Shown here: positions 1-9,996 of the stretch, piece by piece
Layout: every line of letters starts with the position of its first letter
Position numbering within the stretch: the stretch's first letter is position 1
Source of the DNA: Micromonospora vinacea
GTDB lineage: Bacteria > Actinomycetota > Actinomycetes > Mycobacteriales > Micromonosporaceae
DNA: 64,000 nucleotides
Assembly (NCBI RefSeq): GCF_015751785.1
Contig: NZ_JADOTY010000001.1
Location: 1,612,001 to 1,676,000, forward strand
Reading direction: 5' to 3'
Translations under genes and position numbers: made by a program
The notes under the pieces: generated by a model
Seen by the model: only the letters and a program-made list of their open reading frames with translations
What the model was told of the DNA's origin: nothing
The model's database searches: none

Positions 1-1
1 G

Positions 2-1132
2 CACCTCGTCGAGTGCGGCGCCCAGGTCACCGGCGGCAACTTCAGCTTCTTCACCGAGCTGCCCGACGGCGGGCACCGGCCCGGGTTCCCGATCGCCGAG
101 GTGTACCCCGACGGCTCGTCGGTGCTCACCAAGCATCCGGGCACCGGTGGCGCGGTCACAGTGGAGACGGTCACCGCCCAACTGCTCTACGAGATCGGCG
201 GGCCCGCGTACCTCGGGCCGGACGTGATCACCCGACTGGACACTGTGACGCTGCGCCCCGACGGGCCGGACCGGGTCCGGGTCTCCGGCGTCCGGGGCAC
301 ACCGCCACCGGCCACGCTCAAGGTGGGCGTCAACAACCTCGGCGGCTTCCGCAACTCGATGACGTTCGTCCTCTGCGGTCTGCACATCGAGGCGAAGGCG
401 GCAGTGGTCCGGGGGCAGATCGAGGAGGCGGTGGGCAAGGACGGGCTGGAGTTCACGCTTGCCCGCACCGACCACGAGGACGCCGCCGACACCGAAACGG
501 CCAGCGCCCTGCTGCACGTACACCTGCGCGACGGCGACAAGGCGCGGGCGGGGCGGGCGTTCTCGGCCGCCGCGGTGGAGCTGGCCCTGGCCTCGTACCC
601 GGGCTGCACGCTGACCACACTGCCCGGCGACGCGACACCGTACGGTGTCTTCACCGCCGACGCGGTGCCGCAGGACGCGGTGGCGCACGTCGCGGTGCTA
701 CCCGGTGGCGAGCGGGTGCCGATCGCCCCGCCGATCCGCACCGCCAGCACCTCCCCGGACCAGTCCGACCCGGGCGGCGGGGCCGCGGTCGACGGCCCGA
801 CCCGACGCGGGGCGCTCGGCGAGGTGGTCGGCGCACGCTCCGGGGACAAGGGCGGGGACGCCAACCTCGGTGTCTGGGCGCGTTCCGACGCCGGGTACGC
901 GTGGCTGCGGACCTGGTTGACAGTCGAACGGCTGGCCGAGCTGCTGCCGGAGACCGCGCCGCTGTCGGTGCGCCGCTACGAGTTGCCGAACCTGCGCGCG
1001 GTCAACTTCGTGATCGAGGGCCTGCTCGGCGCCGGGGTGGCCGCGTCCATCCGGTTCGATCCGCAGGCCAAGGCGCTCGGCGAGTTGCTGCGCGCCCGGA
1101 TCGTCGAACTGCCGGCAGGAGTGGCCCCATGA
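2..1132 (+). CDS. AtuA-like (DUF1446) acyl-CoA catabolism protein, 5' truncated by window edge
   Basis: The reading frame is open from base 2 and starts outside the window; 376 codons are visible. The visible N-terminal part contains ECGAQVTGGNF, typical of the DUF1446/AtuA family of acyclic terpene utilisation proteins. The C-terminal part has ARSGDKGGDANLGVWAR, the signature of the AtuA-like ferredoxin-fold domain, so both family modules are fused. The family is linked to citronellate/geranate or branched-chain acyl-CoA breakdown; its exact reaction is not firmly known. It heads (in this view) a five-gene plus-strand operon with carboxylase and dehydrogenase genes, and its TGA overlaps the ATG of the next gene. 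Family call is confident, substrate is inference. Confidence 0.85.
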   Translation, partial: HLVECGAQVTGGNFSFFTELPDGGHRPGFPIAEVYPDGSSVLTKHPGTGGAVTVETVTAQLLYEIGGPAYLGPDVITRLDTVTLRPDGPDRVRVSGVRGTPPPATLKVGVNNLGGFRNSMTFVLCGLHIEAKAAVVRGQIEEAVGKDGLEFTLARTDHEDAADTETASALLHVHLRDGDKARAGRAFSAAAVELALASYPGCTLTTLPGDATPYGVFTADAVPQDAVAHVAVLPGGERVPIAPPIRTASTSPDQSDPGGGAAVDGPTRRGALGEVVGARSGDKGGDANLGVWARSDAGYAWLRTWLTVERLAELLPETAPLSVRRYELPNLRAVNFVIEGLLGAGVAASIRFDPQAKALGELLRARIVELPAGVAP

Positions 1133-2325
1133 CCATTGTGGACACCCCGGAGCGCCGGCAACTGCGCGAGCTGACCCGGGCGTTCGTGACCCGGGAGGTG
1201 CTGCCGCACCTGGACGACTGGGAGCGGGCCGGCGAGGTGCCGCGGGCGTTGCACGCGACAGCCGCGAAGCTCGGCCTGCTCGGCATCGGCTTCCCGGAGT
1301 CGGTCGGTGGCAGCGGCGGGGACCTGCTCGACTCGATCATCGTGACCGAGGAGCTGATCCGCTCCGGCGGCTCGTCCGGGCTGGTGGCGGCCCTGTTCAC
1401 GCACGGGATCGCGTTGCCGCACATGGTCGCGGCGGCCGGTGCCCGCACCGGTGGCTCGCTGGGCGGTCGGCTCGGCGGCACCGCGTCCCCGACCGACGAC
1501 AGCCTCATCGAGCGGTATGTCCGCCCCACCCTGTCCGGCACGATGATCGGGGCGCTGGCCATCACCGAGCCGGACGGCGGTTCGGACGTGGCCGGCATCC
1601 GCACCACCGCCCGCCGCGATGGCGACCACTACGTGGTGAACGGGTCGAAGACGTACATCACCAGCGGCCACCGGGCCGACTTCGTGACCACCGCTGTGTG
1701 TACCGACTTCCCCGGCAGCGGTGAACTGACCCTGCTGGTCATCGACAAGGGGTCGCCCGGGTTCACAGTGGGACGCCGGTTGGAGAAGCTGGGCTGGCAC
1801 TGCTCGGACACCGCCGAGCTGTCCTTCGCGGACGTACGGGTGCCGGTCGCCAACCGGATCGGCGCGGAGAACACCGGCTTTCTGGCGATCATGCAGCACT
1901 TCGCGGCGGAACGTCTCTCGCTGGCGACCCAGGCGTACGCGACAGCGCAGCGCTGTGTCGAGCTGGCGGTGCGCTGGTGCCGGGACCGGGAGACCTTCGG
2001 GCGTCCGCTGGCCAGCCGGCAGCTGATCCGGCACCGGTTGGCCGAGATGCACACGCGGACCGAGGCGGCCCGGTCGTACGTGCACGCGGTGGCGGGTCGG
2101 GTCGCGGCCGGCGAGCCGGTGGTGACCGAGGTGGCGATGGCGAAGAACGTGGCGGTGGCCGCCTGCGACCACGTCGTCGACCAGGCGTTGCAGCTGCACG
2201 GCGGGTTCGGTTACCTGCGCGACGCCGAGGTGGAGCGGCACTACCGCGACGCGCGGATCCTCGGCATCGGCGGCGGCACCACCGAGATCATGAACGAGAT
2301 CATCGCGAAAGGCATGGGTCTGTGA
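1129..2325 (+). CDS. acyl-CoA dehydrogenase
   Basis: A 398-residue flavoprotein oxidising an acyl-CoA to the enoyl-CoA. ITEPDGGSDVAG is the FAD/substrate signature and LHGGFGYLRDAEVERHYRD is the C-terminal helical-domain signature. ATG at 1129 overlaps the previous stop (ATGA), indicating translational coupling. The usual catalytic Glu in the YEGTSE position is Gly (IGGGTTEI). Isovaleryl-CoA and long-chain dehydrogenases show the same change and use a Glu elsewhere, so a branched or long substrate fits. Together with AtuA and the biotin carboxylase genes it suggests leucine/isovalerate or terpenoid acid catabolism; substrate is inferred from context only. Confidence 0.93.
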   Translation: MTIVDTPERRQLRELTRAFVTREVLPHLDDWERAGEVPRALHATAAKLGLLGIGFPESVGGSGGDLLDSIIVTEELIRSGGSSGLVAALFTHGIALPHMVAAAGARTGGSLGGRLGGTASPTDDSLIERYVRPTLSGTMIGALAITEPDGGSDVAGIRTTARRDGDHYVVNGSKTYITSGHRADFVTTAVCTDFPGSGELTLLVIDKGSPGFTVGRRLEKLGWHCSDTAELSFADVRVPVANRIGAENTGFLAIMQHFAAERLSLATQAYATAQRCVELAVRWCRDRETFGRPLASRQLIRHRLAEMHTRTEAARSYVHAVAGRVAAGEPVVTEVAMAKNVAVAACDHVVDQALQLHGGFGYLRDAEVERHYRDARILGIGGGTTEIMNEIIAKGMGL

Positions 2326-2368
2326 GCGCGAGGAGTGAGCCGGGTCTGCGAGCCCCGCAGTCGCGAAC
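2323..2368 (+). repeat. operon-junction repeat, copy 1
   Basis: The element begins at the TGA stop of the dehydrogenase (TGAGCGCGAGGAGTGAGC) and ends with CCCCGCAGTCGCGAAC, just before the AGGAGG ribosome binding site of the carboxylase beta gene. Near-identical copies in the same position relative to transcription occur at 17206-17249 and 58567-58598 (both on the minus strand). Confidence 0.75.
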
Positions 2369-2380
2369 GAAGGAGGCACG

Positions 2381-3982
<1,602 letters not shown>

Positions 3983-3996
3983 GGGGCGCGCCAACC

Positions 3997-6006
3997 ATGA
4001 TCAACAGACTGCTCGTGGCCAACCGGGGCGAGATCGCCCGCCGGGTCTTCGCCACCTGCCGGGCGATGGGCGTGGAGACGGTCGCCGCGCACTCCGACGC
4101 GGACGCCGACGCGCCGTTCGTGGCCGAGGCCGACCAGGCGGTCCGGCTGCCGGGCGCCACGCCGGCCGAGACGTACCTGCGGGTCGACCTGATCCTGGAC
4201 GCGGCCCGCCGCAGCGGCGCGGACGCCGTCCACCCCGGCTACGGGTTTCTCGCCGAGAACGCCGAGTTCGCGGCGGCGGTGACCGACGCCGGCCTGACCT
4301 GGGTCGGGCCGCCGGCCAAGGTGATCGCCGCGATGGGCGACAAGCTGGCGGCGAAGGCACTGCTCGCCGAGGCGGGCGTGCCGATGCTGCCGAGCTGGAC
4401 CGACACCGACAGTGTCACGGACTTCCCGGTGCTGGTGAAGGCGTCCGCCGGCGGCGGTGGGCGGGGCATGCGGATCGTCCGGACCGCCGACGAACTGGCC
4501 GAGGCGGTCGCCTCCGCGCGCCGCGAGGCGGCTGCCGCGTTCGGCGACGGCACTGTCTTCATCGAGCGGTACGTCGAGCGCGGCCGGCACCTCGAGGTGC
4601 AGATCTTCGGTGACACCCACGGCACCGTGCAGGTGCTCGGCGTCCGGGAGTGCTCGATCCAGCGCCGACACCAGAAGATCATCGAGGAGGCTCCGGGTGA
4701 TCTCCCGCCGGGGCTGCATGATCGGCTGCACGAGACGGCCATGGCTGCTGGGCGGGCGGTCGACTACGTGGGGGCCGGCACTGTCGAGTTCCTGCTGGCA
4801 CCGACCGGCGAGTTCTTCTTTCTGGAGATGAACACCCGACTCCAGGTGGAGCACCCCGTCACCGAGTTGGTCACTCCGGCCGGGCTGGACCTGGTCCGGA
4901 TGCAGCTGCTGGTGGCCGAGGGCGCACCGCTGCCCGCACATCACCTCTACCCGGCCACGCGCGGCTACGCCATCGAGGTACGGCTGTGCGCCGAGGAGCC
5001 GGCGCAGGGCTGGCGGCCCGCCACTGGCACCCTGCACCGCTTCGACGTGCCGGGGGTGGACCGGGAGTTCGGCTGGATCCAACGGGCGGGCCTGCGGCTC
5101 GACTCCGGCGTGGTGGCGGGCTCGGTGGTGGGGGTGCACTACGACTCGCTGCTCGCCAAGCTGATCGCCGTGGCACCGACCCGGGCCGAGGCGGCTCGGG
5201 CCCTGGCGGGTGCCCTGGCTCGGGCCGAGTTGCACGGGGTGGCAACCAACCGCGATCTGCTGGTCCGGGTGCTGCGCAGCCCGGAGTTCGCGGCGGCGGA
5301 GATCGACACCGGTTTCCTGGACCGGCACCCGGAGGTCTTCGCACCGCTCCTCCCCGCCGACCAGGTCCCACTCACCGCCCTCGCCGCCGCGCTGGCGGGC
5401 GCCGCGCACCGCCGGGCCACAGCACCGGTGCTGGGCGGGCTCCCCTCCGGTTGGCGCAACGTGCCCGCAGTTCCCCAGACCGCCCGCTTCGTCGGGCCGG
5501 ACGGCGACGAGATCGAGGTCCGCTACCGCCTGGACCGGACCGGCGGGCTCGCCGACTGGTCCAGTACGTCAGTTGCCGAGGACTCCGCCGCGCGGCCGAC
5601 AGCACCTGCCGTGGCGCTGGTCGAGGCCACCCCGGACCGGGTGGTGCTCGACGTCGACGGAGTTCGCCGCGGGTACCGCGTACACCGGGTGGGGTCGGCT
5701 GTCTTCGTGGACGGCCCGGACGGGGCGGCGAGCCTGGCCGAGCTGCCGCGTCTCCCGCTGCCCACCGCTGCGGTGGCGGCCGGGTCGCTGCTCGCGCCGC
5801 TGCCCGGCGCGGTGACCCGGGTACACGTCCAGGTCGGCCAGCGGGTCACCGCCGGTGATCCGCTGCTCACCCTGGAAGCGATGAAGCTGGAACATCCCGT
5901 GCTCGCCCCGATCGACGGCGTGGTCACCGAACTGCCGGTGCCGACCGGCGGTCAGGTGCAGACGGGCGCCGTGCTGGCCGTTATCGAAGAAGAGGACGCC
6001 CGATGA
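3997..6006 (+). CDS. acyl-CoA carboxylase, biotin carboxylase/BCCP (alpha) subunit
   Basis: A 669-residue alpha chain. The N-terminal biotin carboxylase domain runs to about residue 450, with the ATP-grasp loop KASAGGGGRGM, EVQIFGDTHG and EMNTRLQVEHPVTE. The C-terminal biotinyl domain carries EAMKLEHP, with the biotin-accepting lysine at about K630. The protein carboxylates its own biotin with bicarbonate and ATP and hands it to the preceding beta subunit. The last four bases overlap the start of the next dehydrogenase (ATGA). Length and domain order match methylcrotonyl/propionyl-type alpha subunits. Confidence 0.94.
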   Translation: MINRLLVANRGEIARRVFATCRAMGVETVAAHSDADADAPFVAEADQAVRLPGATPAETYLRVDLILDAARRSGADAVHPGYGFLAENAEFAAAVTDAGLTWVGPPAKVIAAMGDKLAAKALLAEAGVPMLPSWTDTDSVTDFPVLVKASAGGGGRGMRIVRTADELAEAVASARREAAAAFGDGTVFIERYVERGRHLEVQIFGDTHGTVQVLGVRECSIQRRHQKIIEEAPGDLPPGLHDRLHETAMAAGRAVDYVGAGTVEFLLAPTGEFFFLEMNTRLQVEHPVTELVTPAGLDLVRMQLLVAEGAPLPAHHLYPATRGYAIEVRLCAEEPAQGWRPATGTLHRFDVPGVDREFGWIQRAGLRLDSGVVAGSVVGVHYDSLLAKLIAVAPTRAEAARALAGALARAELHGVATNRDLLVRVLRSPEFAAAEIDTGFLDRHPEVFAPLLPADQVPLTALAAALAGAAHRRATAPVLGGLPSGWRNVPAVPQTARFVGPDGDEIEVRYRLDRTGGLADWSSTSVAEDSAARPTAPAVALVEATPDRVVLDVDGVRRGYRVHRVGSAVFVDGPDGAASLAELPRLPLPTAAVAAGSLLAPLPGAVTRVHVQVGQRVTAGDPLLTLEAMKLEHPVLAPIDGVVTELPVPTGGQVQTGAVLAVIEEEDAR

Positions 6007-7193
6007 CCTTCGACCTCACCCCTGAACAGGACCAACTGCGCGACGCCGTGCGGGCGCTCGGCCGCCGCTACGGTCACTCCTACTTCGTCGAGAAGGCGAG
6101 GGCCGGCGAACACACCACCGAACTCTGGGCGGAGGCCGGACGCCTCGGCTACCTGGGGGTCAACATCCCCACCGAGTACGGCGGCGGGGGCGGCGGCATC
6201 ACCGAGCTCGCCATCGTCTGCGAGGAGTTGGCGGCGGCGGGTTGCCCGCTCCTGCTGCTGGTGGTCTCCCCCGCCATCGCGGCGACCGTCCTCAGCCGGC
6301 ACGGCACCGAGGAGCAGCGCAAGCGGCACCTGCCGGGCCTCGCCGACGGCTCACAGAAGATCGTCTTCGCGATCACCGAGCCGGAGGCCGGTTCCAACTT
6401 CCACCGGCTCGGCACTGTGGCTCGCCGCGACGGCGACGGCTGGCTGCTGAACGGCCGCAAATGCTACATCTCCGGCGTCGACGAGGCCGGTCACGTGCTG
6501 GTGGTGGCCCGTGTCGCCGTCGATGACGGCCCAGCCGGCTCAGGGGATACGTCTCCGCAGCGGCTCAAGCCGGCGCTGTTCCTCGTGCCGACCGACGCGG
6601 CCGGGCTGACCCGGTCCAAGCTGGACATGGAGATCGTGTCTCCGGAGAACCAGTTCCTGCTCTACCTGGACGACGTGCGGGTGCCCGCCGACGCACTGCT
6701 CGGCGAGTCGCTGGACGCCGGGCTGCCGGCGCTCTTCGCCGGGCTCAACCCGGAGCGGATCACGGTGGCCGCGATGGGCGCCGGCACCGGCCGGTACGCC
6801 ATCGAGCGGGCCAGTGAGTACACCGCCACCCGCAAGGTCTGGGGTGGCCGGACCATCGGCTCACACCAGGGGGTGTCGCATCCGCTGGCCCATGCGGCGG
6901 TGCAGGTGGAGCTGGCCCGCCTCATGATTCAGAAGGCGGCCACCCTGTACGACGCCGGCCGTGACCTGGAGGCCGGGGTGTCCGGAAACATGGCCAAGTA
7001 CGCGGCCGGGGAGGCCGCCGCGCTCGCCGTAGACACCGCCGTCCAGGTGCTCGGTGGGGCCGGCATGACCACCGAGTACGGGGTGGCGACCCTGCTCGGC
7101 GCGGTCCGGGCCGGCCGGATCGCACCGGTCAGCCGCGAGATGATCCTCAACTTCGTGGCCCAACACGTCCTGGGTCAGGACAAGTCCTACTGA
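6003..7193 (+). CDS. acyl-CoA dehydrogenase
   Basis: A 396-residue protein, second dehydrogenase of the operon, coupled to the alpha subunit by an ATGA overlap. FAITEPEAGSNFHRL is the FAD/substrate signature and VQVLGGAGMTTEYGVATL the C-terminal helical region. The C-terminus (GRIAPVSREMILNFVAQHVL) lacks the standard TSEI motif, so the usual catalytic glutamate is absent at that position, and the enzyme may act on an unusual or branched acyl-CoA. It is the last gene of the operon; a palindrome at 7250-7325 lies between it and the convergent membrane-protein gene. Confidence 0.92.
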   Translation: MTFDLTPEQDQLRDAVRALGRRYGHSYFVEKARAGEHTTELWAEAGRLGYLGVNIPTEYGGGGGGITELAIVCEELAAAGCPLLLLVVSPAIAATVLSRHGTEEQRKRHLPGLADGSQKIVFAITEPEAGSNFHRLGTVARRDGDGWLLNGRKCYISGVDEAGHVLVVARVAVDDGPAGSGDTSPQRLKPALFLVPTDAAGLTRSKLDMEIVSPENQFLLYLDDVRVPADALLGESLDAGLPALFAGLNPERITVAAMGAGTGRYAIERASEYTATRKVWGGRTIGSHQGVSHPLAHAAVQVELARLMIQKAATLYDAGRDLEAGVSGNMAKYAAGEAAALAVDTAVQVLGGAGMTTEYGVATLLGAVRAGRIAPVSREMILNFVAQHVLGQDKSY

Positions 7194-7249
7194 CCCGGGC
7201 CGCGTCCGCTCGGGCGTGGCGGGTCGTGGCCGCGCGCGCCCGAGCTGCA

Positions 7250-7325
7250 TGATCGACTCGGTTTCCTTGAACCTGCGGTGTCCAAGCGCCAGCGATGCCC
7301 CGACTTCCTGAAACCGAGTCGATCA
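7250..7325. terminator. GATC-based intergenic palindrome A (probable bidirectional terminator)
   Basis: Perfect 16-bp arms, TGATCGACTCGGTTTC at 7250-7265 and its complement at 7310-7325, separated by 44 nt. It lies between two convergent genes (stops at 7193 and 7340), the usual place for a shared terminator, but it has no T-tract. It resembles the palindromes at 16642, 26035, 38947, 39060 and 45248 in architecture. Confidence 0.6.
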
Positions 7326-7339
7326 CGTGCGGGCGGCGG

Positions 7340-8548
7340 TCAGGCTGGGGTGCGGCAGGCGGCGTCGATGCGGTGGACCGGGCGGACCCGACGCCCCATG
7401 CCCTCCAACAGGGAATCCTCGACGTGGAAGTCGTGAATGCGCAGTTGGTGGCGGGGCAACTCCTCCTCGCTCGGGCAGAGCACCTGGGCGCGGACCAGAT
7501 CGACCGGGACGTAACGGACGCCACCCCGTTCCTGGAGGATCACCATGTTGACGTCGTCGGTGGTGACCACGTGCCCGCGTACGTCCTCGGTGGGCCCACT
7601 CTCCGGGCCGACGGTGGTGACGGTCAGCGGCAACACCGGGGTGCTGATCACCGGCACCGCCGCCCAGACCAGGGTGGCCAGCACCGCCACCTCGGTCACC
7701 GACGCCAGCGGCCGGATCACCATGCCCGGCAGCGGCCCTGCGATGAACAGCGCCAGCAGCGGGGGCACCACGATGAGCGCCAGCACCAGCCACTCGTCGC
7801 CCTGCCGCATCGCGTCGCGCATCGTGGGCAGCATCAGCCAGCCGTACCCGGCGAGAAGCGCGCCGATCAGCAGCAGCCGAGGCACGACCCGCTCGTGCAG
7901 CCGCCCGGGGTGCAGTTGGAACGCGGCCACGAACGCCGGCAGCAGCAGCGGAAGATAGAGCAACGGCCAGGTGATCAGTGCGAGCAGGAAGCTGGCCAGC
8001 ACCACCCAGGCCGGGGTGATGTCGGCCCAGCGGGCGAAGAGCGGCCGGCGACGCGTGCCCGGCGGAAGTCGGTCCGCGCTGACGGCCAGCACCGCGCCCA
8101 GCGCGAAGACGGCGACCAGGCCGGTGGAGAGCAGCCGGGCCGCTGTGGTCAGGAAGCCGGCGAGCAGGTTCACCGGCCCGACGTTGGCCACCAGCAGCAG
8201 CGTGGTCTGGAGTTCACCGCCGGCCTCCACGCCGAGGCGGAGCACCGAGAAGATCGCGGGTACGCCCACCACGGCTGTCCAGAACGACTGGCTGGCCCGG
8301 GCACGCCGCTCGGCCGGATCCCAGCGGACCCGCGCGGGCTCGACGTCGACGACGACCGGCTCGGCCGGTTCGGCGACCGGCACGGCGGCCGGCCAGGAAA
8401 TCTCACTCCCCACGCCGGCCACTGGACCGTCGCCGGTCGGCGGCGCCGTGGTCGTACCGTCGACTCTCGGGGCGGCGCCGCCGGGCACTGACGTGCGGGG
8501 CGGCGGGACCGGCCCGTCGCCGCCGGTGGCGGTCGGCGCCGCGCTCAC
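7340..8548 (-). CDS. polytopic membrane protein coupled to a solute-binding lipoprotein
   Basis: A 402-residue protein whose GTG start overlaps the stop of the upstream binding-protein gene (GTGA), so the two are translationally coupled. The first ~110 residues are a Pro/Gly-rich hydrophilic cytoplasmic segment. Roughly six to seven hydrophobic segments follow (for example PAIFSVLRLG, NLLAGFLTTAARLL, WVVLASFLLALITWPLLYLP, WLVLALIVVPPLLALF). The C-terminal ~90 residues form a soluble tail (TTDDVNMVILQERGGVRYVP). It is not an ABC permease: no EAA motif is visible. Mycobacteria pair a GlnH lipoprotein with a membrane partner (GlnX) to signal to a kinase; this could be a distant analogue, but I cannot show homology. 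Confidence 0.75.
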   Translation of the reverse strand: MSAAPTATGGDGPVPPPRTSVPGGAAPRVDGTTTAPPTGDGPVAGVGSEISWPAAVPVAEPAEPVVVDVEPARVRWDPAERRARASQSFWTAVVGVPAIFSVLRLGVEAGGELQTTLLLVANVGPVNLLAGFLTTAARLLSTGLVAVFALGAVLAVSADRLPPGTRRRPLFARWADITPAWVVLASFLLALITWPLLYLPLLLPAFVAAFQLHPGRLHERVVPRLLLIGALLAGYGWLMLPTMRDAMRQGDEWLVLALIVVPPLLALFIAGPLPGMVIRPLASVTEVAVLATLVWAAVPVISTPVLPLTVTTVGPESGPTEDVRGHVVTTDDVNMVILQERGGVRYVPVDLVRAQVLCPSEEELPRHQLRIHDFHVEDSLLEGMGRRVRPVHRIDAACRTPA

Positions 8549-9486
8549 TTCGCGGGCGCCTTGTCGTCGAAGTCGACGAGCTTCGGCACCTCCAGCGGCT
8601 GCGGCTGGCGCTTCTCGGCCTTCAGCCACGGGCCCAGGGTCCGGTTGTACGCGGTCTGCCAGGGGGTCGCCTGGTCATCGCGCCCCTGCTGGTAGCTCTT
8701 CTGCAGGAAGAACGCGACCAGGTCGCGCAGCGCGGGATCACCGATCGGCACTCCGATGCCCAGCAACTCGCTGGTGCCGAAGGGCATGTCGACGATCTCG
8801 AACTCCTTCGGGTGGCGGGCCAGGAAGCCGGCGAGGATCGTCTCGTCAGAGCTCACCGCGTCGTAGCGGCCCGTCCGGATGCCTGCGACGCAGTCCCCGA
8901 CGGTCTTCACGACCAGCGCCTTGACCTGGTGACTGCCCAACTCGGCCTCGGAGGTGGAACCACCGCTGGTACAGATCTTGTAATCCGGGTTGCGCAGGTC
9001 CTCAATGGTGCTGATCTTCCCCTTCAACCGGGTCGGCACCATCACCTCCTGGGTGGTGACGAAGTACGGCCCGGCGAAGCTCACCACCTTCTTGCGCTCC
9101 TCTGTGATGGAGAAGCTGGACACCACGAGGTCGACAGTCCCGCCCTGTAGCGCGGGGATCCGTTCCTCGGTGGCCACCGGGACGAACTCCAGCCGCTGGT
9201 CCCCCTCGTAGCCGAGCGAGGCCGCGATGTACCGGGCGATCTCGACGTCGAAGCCGACCGGCTTGCCGTTGCGCAACTCACTCATCAACGGCTCGTTGGT
9301 GGCGACACCGACCCGCAGCTTCGACTGGCCGTAGATGTGCGTCTCGCGCATCTTCTCCTGCACGGTGGGCAGGTCAGGTTCCTTGCGGCTGTCGCAACCG
9401 GCGGCGGCGGCGAGCACGAGGGTGAGGGCGACCGCCAGCGTCGATGCGACCGAGCGGAGCCGAGACTGCGAACTGCCTGAGTTCAT
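8545..9486 (-). CDS. glutamate/polar amino-acid-type solute-binding lipoprotein
   Basis: A 313-residue protein. ATG at 9486 gives a signal peptide ending in a lipobox (LVLAAAAGC) at about residue 31, so it should be a membrane-anchored lipoprotein. The mature part has the family-3 periplasmic binding fold signatures LRVGVATNEPL, GKPVGFDVEIARYIAASLG and VDLVVSSFSITEERKKVVSF. No ABC permease or ATPase is adjacent; the only partner is the coupled membrane protein downstream, and a Ser/Thr kinase gene lies upstream beyond one small plus-strand gene. That context favours amino-acid sensing over import, by analogy with mycobacterial GlnH. Binding specificity is inferred. Confidence 0.88.
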   Translation of the reverse strand: MNSGSSQSRLRSVASTLAVALTLVLAAAAGCDSRKEPDLPTVQEKMRETHIYGQSKLRVGVATNEPLMSELRNGKPVGFDVEIARYIAASLGYEGDQRLEFVPVATEERIPALQGGTVDLVVSSFSITEERKKVVSFAGPYFVTTQEVMVPTRLKGKISTIEDLRNPDYKICTSGGSTSEAELGSHQVKALVVKTVGDCVAGIRTGRYDAVSSDETILAGFLARHPKEFEIVDMPFGTSELLGIGVPIGDPALRDLVAFFLQKSYQQGRDDQATPWQTAYNRTLGPWLKAEKRQPQPLEVPKLVDFDDKAPAK

Positions 9487-9654
9487 GGGCGACCTCGCTG
9501 CCGGATGAGCCTGCGGGATACCGAGAGTAGCCGTTCCCGTCCAATCTGTGTGGGTGCCGTGGACCTTGTCGGGCGGGTCGCTCGGATCGATGTCGATCGG
9601 CGCGGCGGTCGGCTCTGCGGTTGACAGCGGGCTCCGTCGCGACATGCTGGACGG

Positions 9655-9996
9655 GTGAGCCGACTGTCCAGACCCGATGCGCGCACGGTGGCGGTGCTCG
9701 CGGCGCTGGGAGCCCTTGCGCCGCTGGTCATGCTGGTGGTGTGGCGCCGACAGGATCTACTCGGCGTGGTTCTCGCGCTGCTCTGCGTGCTCATGACGAT
9801 GGTCGCCGGGGTCGCGGTCTCCGCCGCTCGGCAGGTCGACGACCCGGAGCCGGCGGACCGGTCGGCAGCCGTCGGGCCGCCCGAGTTGATGCCGTACGGG
9901 ATCGACGCGGACACCCTCGATGCCCTGGACAGCCGGGACGCGTTGCGTGCGGTGCGTGACCGCCGACGCGGGTCGAACGGGCTCAGCGGCCGGTGA
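9655..9996 (+). CDS. small two-TM membrane protein
   Basis: A 113-residue protein with two predicted membrane helices in the first half (TVAVLAALGALAPLVMLVVW and LLGVVLALLCVLMTMVAGVA), followed by a charged cytoplasmic tail. I do not recognise the family. The GTG start at 9655 is chosen because the two helices follow directly; the ribosome binding site is weak. It is divergent from the binding-lipoprotein gene and its 3' end overlaps the kinase gene's 3' end by 14 bp in convergent orientation. Function unknown. Confidence 0.6.
   Translation: MSRLSRPDARTVAVLAALGALAPLVMLVVWRRQDLLGVVLALLCVLMTMVAGVAVSAARQVDDPEPADRSAAVGPPELMPYGIDADTLDALDSRDALRAVRDRRRGSNGLSGR

Noticed and set aside
13..1128. Long in-frame N-terminal extension of the first acyl-CoA dehydrogenase
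   Set aside because: It is Arg/Gly/Ala-rich shadow sequence antiparallel in character to the AtuA gene in the next frame; the dehydrogenase fold starts at ATG 1129.
7295..8924. Long plus-strand open frames opposite the membrane-protein gene
   Set aside because: Gln/His/Arg-rich composition typical of antisense frames in high-GC DNA; the minus-strand frame has clear membrane helices.
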